DNA from: Candidatus Mcinerneyibacteriota bacterium
GTDB lineage: Bacteria; Macinerneyibacteriota; Macinerneyibacteria; Macinerneyibacteriales; DSCS01
Length of the DNA: 10,086 bases
NCBI GenBank assembly: GCA_016937175.1
Contig: JAFGWL010000024.1
Coordinates: 1 to 10,086 of the forward strand
Direction of reading: 5' to 3'
Positions 6,338 to 10,086 of this stretch are shown here, one piece after another. Numbering within the stretch: position 1 is the first letter of the stretch; each line of letters begins with the position of its first letter. The position numbers and the translations under genes were made by a program. The notes under the pieces were generated by a model. That model saw only the letters and a list, made by a program, of their open reading frames with translations. It ran no database searches and was not told where the DNA came from.

Positions 6338-7378
6338 TTAAATATCATACTCAAAAATCCGAAGGATCAGCTTTCCTTCTTTGCCCCTGTCCACGTAGAT
6401 CTTCTTCCCCCGTCTAACACTTGTCTGCAGACTTGTTTTTAGCCAGGGGTATTTTTCTGAAGGCCATCCTTCATCAAACATTTTAAGGATCTCCCCAGCA
6501 GTATCCATTATATATGCATTTTTCCCGAGTTGCTGAATATAAAAGGTTTCGTTTTTTGAATCAGGGATTATATCCACGAGAAGCTCTTCAAATGGAAGTT
6601 CTATTCTTCCGACAAGATCACCCTCTAAATCACTAACTAACAATTTCCCTCTGCCCTCAACCTGCCAAAGTTCTTCTTTAATGTCTTTAACATTTTTATG
6701 ATATAGCTCGTCGGTCATAAAAATCCTGTCTCCACTGATGACGTAAGATTCAAACATGGCAAAAGAATTGTGTTTCCGTGGAAGACACTTTTTGATAGGA
6801 TCAAGGGCTTTATCCAAAATGATAATGCGATAAGTATCTATTGTTCCACCGCTTTGATTAAAAAGGTAGATCCATCCTTCATTTTTCCATGCATAATGAA
6901 TGGTACCTGAAGACCAGATTGCTGTATCGATCACATCGTCGAAAAAAAAACCATCAGGAGATAAACGGAAAATTGTCGCTCTTGAAAGCCCCATGTCAAA
7001 AAGAAGAGCTGTGGAATCATCAATAAACACAGCTGAACTAGTGTTAATTGCTTCTCCCGGGCCTTTACCATAGGGCGTCATTTCTCCCAGGAAACGCCCA
7101 CTTGACCGGTGCCATGCGTAAGCCCGCATATTGCCTGCCCGGATAATACCTATAATATATTTATCTCCGACAATGATATCGTAAAAAGGCCACAGCTTGT
7201 AATCAAGATTCAATTCGATATACTCCGATAAAACGAATAGATCTGATGAAAATTCTGCAGACTCTATCTTTTCTCTCTTATCCTGTGGGACTTGAGTTGC
7301 GTTATAAAGAGAAATTTCCCCCGAACATCCTGATAATATGAACACTATGAAAATATATATTTTTAACCGTGCAATCAT
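6338..7378 (-). CDS. Six-bladed beta-propeller lipoprotein, copy B
   Basis: This 346-aa paralogue of copy A starts at ATG 7376-7378, with AAGGGG 6 nt upstream. A TTG eleven codons earlier is in frame but lacks a ribosome site and would overlap the peptide gene. The signal peptide ends FILSGC, giving a lipid-modified Cys. Similarity to copy A runs the whole length. It is almost complete in the middle (about residues 110-215, including IDDSTALLFDM, TIHYAWKNEG, YLFNQSGGTIDTYRIIIL and PRKHNSFAMFE) and weaker in the N-terminal 50 residues and the last blades (260-315). As with copy A, the fold suggests an envelope binding protein rather than an enzyme. The gene follows peptide B after 11 nt. Unlike copy A it is not followed by a redoxin gene but by the promoter of cassette A. 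Confidence 0.82.
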   Translation of the reverse strand: MIARLKIYIFIVFILSGCSGEISLYNATQVPQDKREKIESAEFSSDLFVLSEYIELNLDYKLWPFYDIIVGDKYIIGIIRAGNMRAYAWHRSSGRFLGEMTPYGKGPGEAINTSSAVFIDDSTALLFDMGLSRATIFRLSPDGFFFDDVIDTAIWSSGTIHYAWKNEGWIYLFNQSGGTIDTYRIIILDKALDPIKKCLPRKHNSFAMFESYVISGDRIFMTDELYHKNVKDIKEELWQVEGRGKLLVSDLEGDLVGRIELPFEELLVDIIPDSKNETFYIQQLGKNAYIMDTAGEILKMFDEGWPSEKYPWLKTSLQTSVRRGKKIYVDRGKEGKLILRIFEYDI

Positions 7379-7389
7379 TTGATGCCCCT

Positions 7390-7695
7390 TTAACTCCCTG
7401 TTGGTATACAATCGCCTAGTACACTACATTCTGACATCCCTTTCTCTTCAACCTCCATGCACCTTGGTGCTATCCCTCTAACAGTTGTACCACTAGGGTA
7501 TAATGTTACCTCACAAGGATCAAAAACTATCGTGTATTCCTTATCAAACATATCTCCGATAATATCAACAGTTCCTCCGACAAATACGGTTTTCAGAACT
7601 TCTTTGAGAAACATCCACAACAAAGGAACAGGGTTTGAAAAAGTAGCTCCCGTCAGCATACAGACCAATAAAACAATCGAAACAACCTTTTTCAT
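7390..7695 (-). CDS. Small secreted cysteine-containing protein, copy B
   Basis: This 101-aa paralogue of copy A starts at ATG 7693-7695, with AGGAGGT at 7700-7706 and the same TCGAT spacer before the ATG. Residues 1-16 are identical to copy A, and the mature N-terminus NPVPLLWMFLKEVLK through DMFDKEY (to residue 54) differs only by a few changes. Residues 55-80 are unrelated, then KGMSECSV with Cys90 and Cys96 returns. Cysteines 61, 79, 90 and 96 correspond to those of copy A with a one-residue shift at the second. The conserved-variable-conserved pattern is unusual for a housekeeping protein. The family and function are unknown. It is the first gene after a strong promoter, so it is probably the most highly expressed product of the island. 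Confidence 0.78.
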   Translation of the reverse strand: MKKVVSIVLLVCMLTGATFSNPVPLLWMFLKEVLKTVFVGGTVDIIGDMFDKEYTIVFDPCEVTLYPSGTTVRGIAPRCMEVEEKGMSECSVLGDCIPTGS

Positions 7696-7721
7696 ATCGA
7701 CCTCCTAATTAATACCACTAA

Positions 7722-7750
7722 TTTATATATATATAAATATTAATTGTCAA
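7722..7750 (-). promoter_or_regulatory. Strong promoter of cassette B
   Basis: A perfect TTGACA (7745-7750), a 17-nt A/T-only spacer and TATAAA (7722-7727) form a near-ideal sigma-70-type promoter. The peptide B start is 26 nt further on, after a strong AGGAGGT. The spacer and -10 include a TA run. The stretch 7751-7861 between this promoter and the ATP-grasp stop codon holds no gene that I can support. Confidence 0.72.
7724..7735. repeat. (TA)6 dinucleotide run in the cassette B promoter
   Basis: Six uninterrupted TA units overlap the -10 box and the spacer of the cassette B promoter. This is the counterpart of the eight-unit run in cassette A. Confidence 0.65.
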
Positions 7751-7778
7751 ATAAATAATTAACAAATTTTGAATTCCC

Positions 7779-7797
7779 TCTTCATGTAAAGTGAAGA
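7779..7797. promoter_or_regulatory. Short inverted repeat upstream of the cassette B promoter
   Basis: TCTTCA and TGAAGA form a perfect 6-bp inverted repeat around a 7-nt centre, about 30 nt upstream of the -35 box. It could be a regulator binding site. A match this short can arise by chance, and cassette A has no copy of it. Confidence 0.2.
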
Positions 7798-7861
7798 ATG
7801 TTTCTCATTGTCCTAGAAATACATAAAAAATAGCTTTTTATAGATGCTGAGAATAGAAAAG

Positions 7862-8914
7862 TTAAACATCCCTGATAATCCCGTAAGCCTGGTAAAACCT
7901 CCTGATCCGGGTGTCAAGGAGAAAGGGCTTGTGCACCTGGAGGAGGTCCACGCCCGTGTAGCTGTTGCCTTCGATAACGCTGAAGCCCTCTTCTCCCAGG
8001 ACGATGTCCCAGCCCACATAGGGCAGGTAGGGATGAGCTTCCGCTGTTTTGAAGATGATGGAGACCATGGCCTCCCAGTCCGGGATCTTCCGACCGGTAA
8101 AGCGTTCTTTTGTGTCCGGATGGTGCTGCATCCACGTGAGCCCTTTCCCCCTGGGATGGACCACCCCTTCACCCAACTCTCCCGTCTCGGGATCCACATG
8201 GACACTGAGTCCGCCAAGCTCACAGTTATCCGTGGGCTCTGAAGATTTCGTCCCGATTCGCTGAACCGTCGAGGGGATGAAGGCTTTCCCTGTGTCGGGA
8301 TCCAGCATGGTCACGATCCTCAATGTGTTGATCGTACGGGGATAAAGAGACGATGCAAAAGCACCCTGGGCGATGAAGTCTGTGGCCAGGTAAGGGGACG
8401 TCTCATGGAGGATTTTCCCCAGGAGAGGGCGGGGATCCCTCTTCTCTCCGTTGACAGTGAACGTGTCCCCCTCGCGTTTTAAAAAAATGATCCCGTGCCC
8501 GCCTCCGCCTCTCAGGGGTTTCAGCACGAGTCCGTTGACCTCTTTCACATAATCCAGAAGAGCAGAGAGGGAATCCACCTGCCGGTGGCTCTCCAGTGGG
8601 AATGTGTGCCCCCTGTCCAAGAGGCAGAGGTTCTGCGGAACGGGGAAACAGCGTCCGAAGACCTTCTCAAAGACGATCTTGTCATCAAGGAAGAGCGCAA
8701 AAGAGCCGTTGATCTTCCTTGTACTGAGCCGCTGCCAGTCGGTAAGAAAAGCATCATATCCGTATTTTTTAAAATCATAGATCACATGGGCTTCGCTGAA
8801 AAACCCTCTGCGGAGAAGAGCCATCCGTTTCAATAAAGGGACATGCTCTTTGAACTGCAGCTCCTTTTTAATAAAGGCACGCAAACGCCTTAAGTTCTGA
8901 AAGCGCTTATCCAT
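7862..8914 (-). CDS. ATP-grasp ligase of the sugar-transfer-associated type
   Basis: This 350-aa protein has an N-terminal helical part (1-60) and then an ATP-grasp fold. Lys132 and the glycine-rich loop (GLVLKPLRGGGGHGI, 128-142) hold ATP phosphates. RTINTLRIVT (193-202) and CELGGLSVHVD (231-241) are hallmarks of the family Pfam calls sugar-transfer-associated ATP-grasp (PF14397). GWDIVL (Asp303) and VIEGNSYTG (Glu315, Asn317) supply the Mg ligands. Members join a carboxylate to an amine or similar nucleophile and often sit in surface-polysaccharide or cell-wall loci; the substrate here is unknown. The ATG has GGAGGA 5 nt upstream and overlaps the stop codon of the preceding ATP-grasp gene by 8 nt, so the two are co-translated. 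Confidence 0.87.
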   Translation of the reverse strand: MDKRFQNLRRLRAFIKKELQFKEHVPLLKRMALLRRGFFSEAHVIYDFKKYGYDAFLTDWQRLSTRKINGSFALFLDDKIVFEKVFGRCFPVPQNLCLLDRGHTFPLESHRQVDSLSALLDYVKEVNGLVLKPLRGGGGHGIIFLKREGDTFTVNGEKRDPRPLLGKILHETSPYLATDFIAQGAFASSLYPRTINTLRIVTMLDPDTGKAFIPSTVQRIGTKSSEPTDNCELGGLSVHVDPETGELGEGVVHPRGKGLTWMQHHPDTKERFTGRKIPDWEAMVSIIFKTAEAHPYLPYVGWDIVLGEEGFSVIEGNSYTGVDLLQVHKPFLLDTRIRRFYQAYGIIRDV

Positions 8915-9926
8915 TCTCTTCCTCCAACAGGTTCAAGACATCTTTCACCCGTAACTCACAGCTGTCAAAGCGGTTGAACTCTCCGGGCTCAAAGACCCAA
9001 CTTGTGTTATTATACAGAAAGCGCCCAGGGATCCCATCCACCTTCGTCTGATACGGGTTGATCTTCGAGGCAAAGACAGTATGGAGTTCATTGACCAGGA
9101 ATTCCCCCTCTTCAGTCTCGAAGAAATCTACGTTCATGGAGCGGAAATTTCCCGCATCACACACTCTTTTGAGAAAATCCAGGGGAGCATCTCCCGGGTG
9201 GCCGTAAGCGGCTTTCCCCGACCCGCTGCGAAAGCCCTTTTTATCAGGAAGTTTTTCATGGATGAAGTAGGACTCTCCGATCTTGACTCCCCGCCACTCA
9301 TGCCTTACCCGGACCGCTTCCTGGAAATAGACATTGTTATACTGAATATCGTCAAAGAGGGGATAGGGGATCCCCAGAGGGCCCCGGGCCCATTTGACAA
9401 AGCCTTTGAACCCCAGCCCTGTGCGGGTGAAGAGACGGTCTACAAGACGTCCGGCAGCTCTTCTGTCTTTGATCATACGCACGCCGCCGCCGCCACTTCC
9501 AAGGTTAGCCTTAAAAAAGAGAGGGAACCGTGGGCCATCATTAATGAAAGCCAGAGCTTCTTCCCTGTCATAAAAGACATGTGTGGGGGGATGGGGGATG
9601 TGATGGATCCTCAGCCAATAGAGAAGGACCCGCTTATTCTCATAGAGCATGATCTCCCGGTAGGAGGGGTAGACCATGCGTTTCATCTCCCGTTCGAGGA
9701 AATAGATGCGCTCATCGAACATCTGCTTGTAGACCATCCGTCGGGCTGTGGGACGGCAGAGAAAAGCACTGCACGGACACTCTTCAAGGCGCCGGATCCA
9801 GCCATCAGAGATGATATCGATTATTTTGTAGGGAACATCAAGCGCTTCACAGGCATTGACATAGCTCTCATGAAGCCCATCGGGTTCTTTGAGGATTCCA
9901 AGCATGATTTTGCTATTTTTTCCCAT
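8907..9926 (-). CDS. ATP-grasp protein, RimK-like
   Basis: This 339-aa protein begins with a small alpha/beta N-terminal domain (MLGILKEPDG and the following roughly 75 residues). A linker follows with PSYREIMLYENKR, where the Y/F-x-x-K helix introduces the ATP-grasp fold (HIPHPPTHVFYDREEALAFI). ATP-binding Lys139 and a glycine-rich loop (FFKANLGSGGGGVRM, 137-151) are clear; YFQEAV and NVDFFETEEGEFLVNELHT give the adenine-facing strand and the Mg ligands. It differs from the following ATP-grasp gene in sequence and domain order, so the two are not a recent duplication. It probably ligates an amino acid or similar group to a cytoplasmic carboxylate; the substrate is unknown. The ATG has AGAGGAG about 5 nt upstream and overlaps the preceding gene by 14 nt. 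Confidence 0.85.
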   Translation of the reverse strand: MGKNSKIMLGILKEPDGLHESYVNACEALDVPYKIIDIISDGWIRRLEECPCSAFLCRPTARRMVYKQMFDERIYFLEREMKRMVYPSYREIMLYENKRVLLYWLRIHHIPHPPTHVFYDREEALAFINDGPRFPLFFKANLGSGGGGVRMIKDRRAAGRLVDRLFTRTGLGFKGFVKWARGPLGIPYPLFDDIQYNNVYFQEAVRVRHEWRGVKIGESYFIHEKLPDKKGFRSGSGKAAYGHPGDAPLDFLKRVCDAGNFRSMNVDFFETEEGEFLVNELHTVFASKINPYQTKVDGIPGRFLYNNTSWVFEPGEFNRFDSCELRVKDVLNLLEEENG

Positions 9927-10086
9927 GTCTCCTCTTTTCTGTCATGATTCTGCGCGAAGCTTCAAACATCCGTCCGTAGTGGTCGGCAAAGGGGGAGGGA
10001 GAGGTTCCTGCTTCCTCATGAAGGAGGATGATGAGAGAATGAAAATCATTCACGTCGGGGTACGTTCTCATGCGCCCACGGATCAC
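9913..10086 (-). CDS. C-terminal end of an unrecognised protein
   Basis: An open frame enters from the right edge and ends at TAG 9913-9915, overlapping the following ATP-grasp start by 14 nt. The 57 visible residues include RTYPDVNDFHSLIILLHEEA, FADHYGRMFEASRRIM and a basic tail EKRRHGKK. There are no cysteines, membrane segments or motifs that I can name. The overlap and strand suggest that it belongs to the ATP-grasp operon, possibly as a third biosynthetic protein. Independent evidence that it is coding is limited to the open frame, the overlap and the lack of any better frame. Confidence 0.55.
   Translation of the reverse strand: MIRGRMRTYPDVNDFHSLIILLHEEAGTSPSPFADHYGRMFEASRRIMTEKRRHGKK

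Larger units (their letters stand above)
4925..7750. repeat. Tandem duplication of the peptide-propeller cassette
   Basis: Two direct copies of about 1.41 kb lie end to end: 4925-6329 and 6338-7750. Each holds promoter, peptide gene and propeller gene in the same order. Equivalent points are offset by 1413 nt at the propeller stop codons and 1419 nt at the peptide start codons. Identity is near complete over blocks in the propeller genes (around 5340-5470 and 6750-6880) and over the first part of the peptide genes, and low in others. This indicates an old duplication kept similar in places by selection or gene conversion. No insertion sequence or long terminal repeat flanks it. Confidence 0.85.

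Noticed and set aside
6277-6354. N-terminal extension of peptide A to an upstream TTG or ATG
   Set aside because: The extension runs through the promoter and TA repeat and has no ribosome site. The ATG at 6276 has AAGGAGGT and matches copy B.
5974-7695. Peptides as members of the NVEALA family
   Set aside because: Neither protein contains the NVEALA motif; only the gene arrangement is similar.
5974-7695. Lipobox at Cys12 of the peptides
   Set aside because: The residues before Cys12 are LLV, which does not fit a lipobox (small residue needed at -1), and the cysteine lies inside the hydrophobic core.
7823-7841. A/T-only hairpin (ATAAAAA / TTTTTAT) after the ATP-grasp operon
   Set aside because: The stem has no G/C pairs and would be unstable; it is not enough to call a terminator.
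7813-8223. Minus-strand open frame of 136 codons in another frame
   Set aside because: It overlaps the ATP-grasp gene that holds the Mg-ligand motifs in frame; its product is low-complexity Ser/Arg/Gly with no support.
9081-9947. Long open frame on the plus strand (288 codons)
   Set aside because: It lies wholly opposite the RimK-like ATP-grasp gene, whose motifs are clear. The plus-strand product has no recognisable domain and no ribosome site.

Overview
All supported genes in this window lie on the minus strand, so reading order runs from the right edge to the left. Signal-peptide lipoproteins, a TlpA-like redoxin, a PDZ periplasmic protein and an ECF sigma factor point to a bacterium with an outer membrane or similar envelope. 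Six-bladed beta-propeller lipoproteins are typical of Bacteroidota, but the rest of the gene style would also fit a spirochaete or a candidate phylum. I cannot fix the taxon. No rRNA, tRNA, CRISPR array, insertion sequence or phage gene is visible, and no gene-free stretch exceeds about 170 bases.

Layout in transcription order. (1) 10086-7862: the 3' end of an unrecognised gene, then two dissimilar ATP-grasp ligases, all with overlapping ends. (2) 7750-4384: an AT-rich island holding a tandemly duplicated two-gene cassette. Each cassette has a secreted small cysteine-containing protein of about 100 aa followed by a 346-aa beta-propeller lipoprotein. The downstream cassette ends with an overlapping thioredoxin-like gene carrying CPAC. 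Each cassette has its own promoter with a TTGACA -35 box and a (TA)n run in or next to the -35/-10 spacer. (3) 4320-1325: a compact operon of a PflA-like radical SAM protein, an ECF sigma factor, a single-pass membrane protein in the anti-sigma position, a secreted double-PDZ protein and a QueD-type 6-pyruvoyl-tetrahydropterin synthase family enzyme, closed by a strong intrinsic terminator at 1253-1283. (4) 1175-741: a single conserved-type hypothetical gene with its own promoter. (5) 584-1: a secreted ankyrin-repeat protein with its own promoter, cut by the left edge.

The part most likely to be undescribed is the island at 4384-7750. It pairs exported peptides with four conserved mature cysteines, surface-type propeller lipoproteins and a membrane-anchored CxxC redoxin. 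One promoter has near-consensus 17-bp spacing. The other has near-consensus boxes only 13 bp apart because of a different TA repeat, which suggests repeat-length control of expression. The layout recalls Bacteroidota loci that pair NVEALA-type small exported peptides with propeller lipoproteins, but the peptides here lack that motif. The functional link between these genes is inference from layout, not something the sequence proves.
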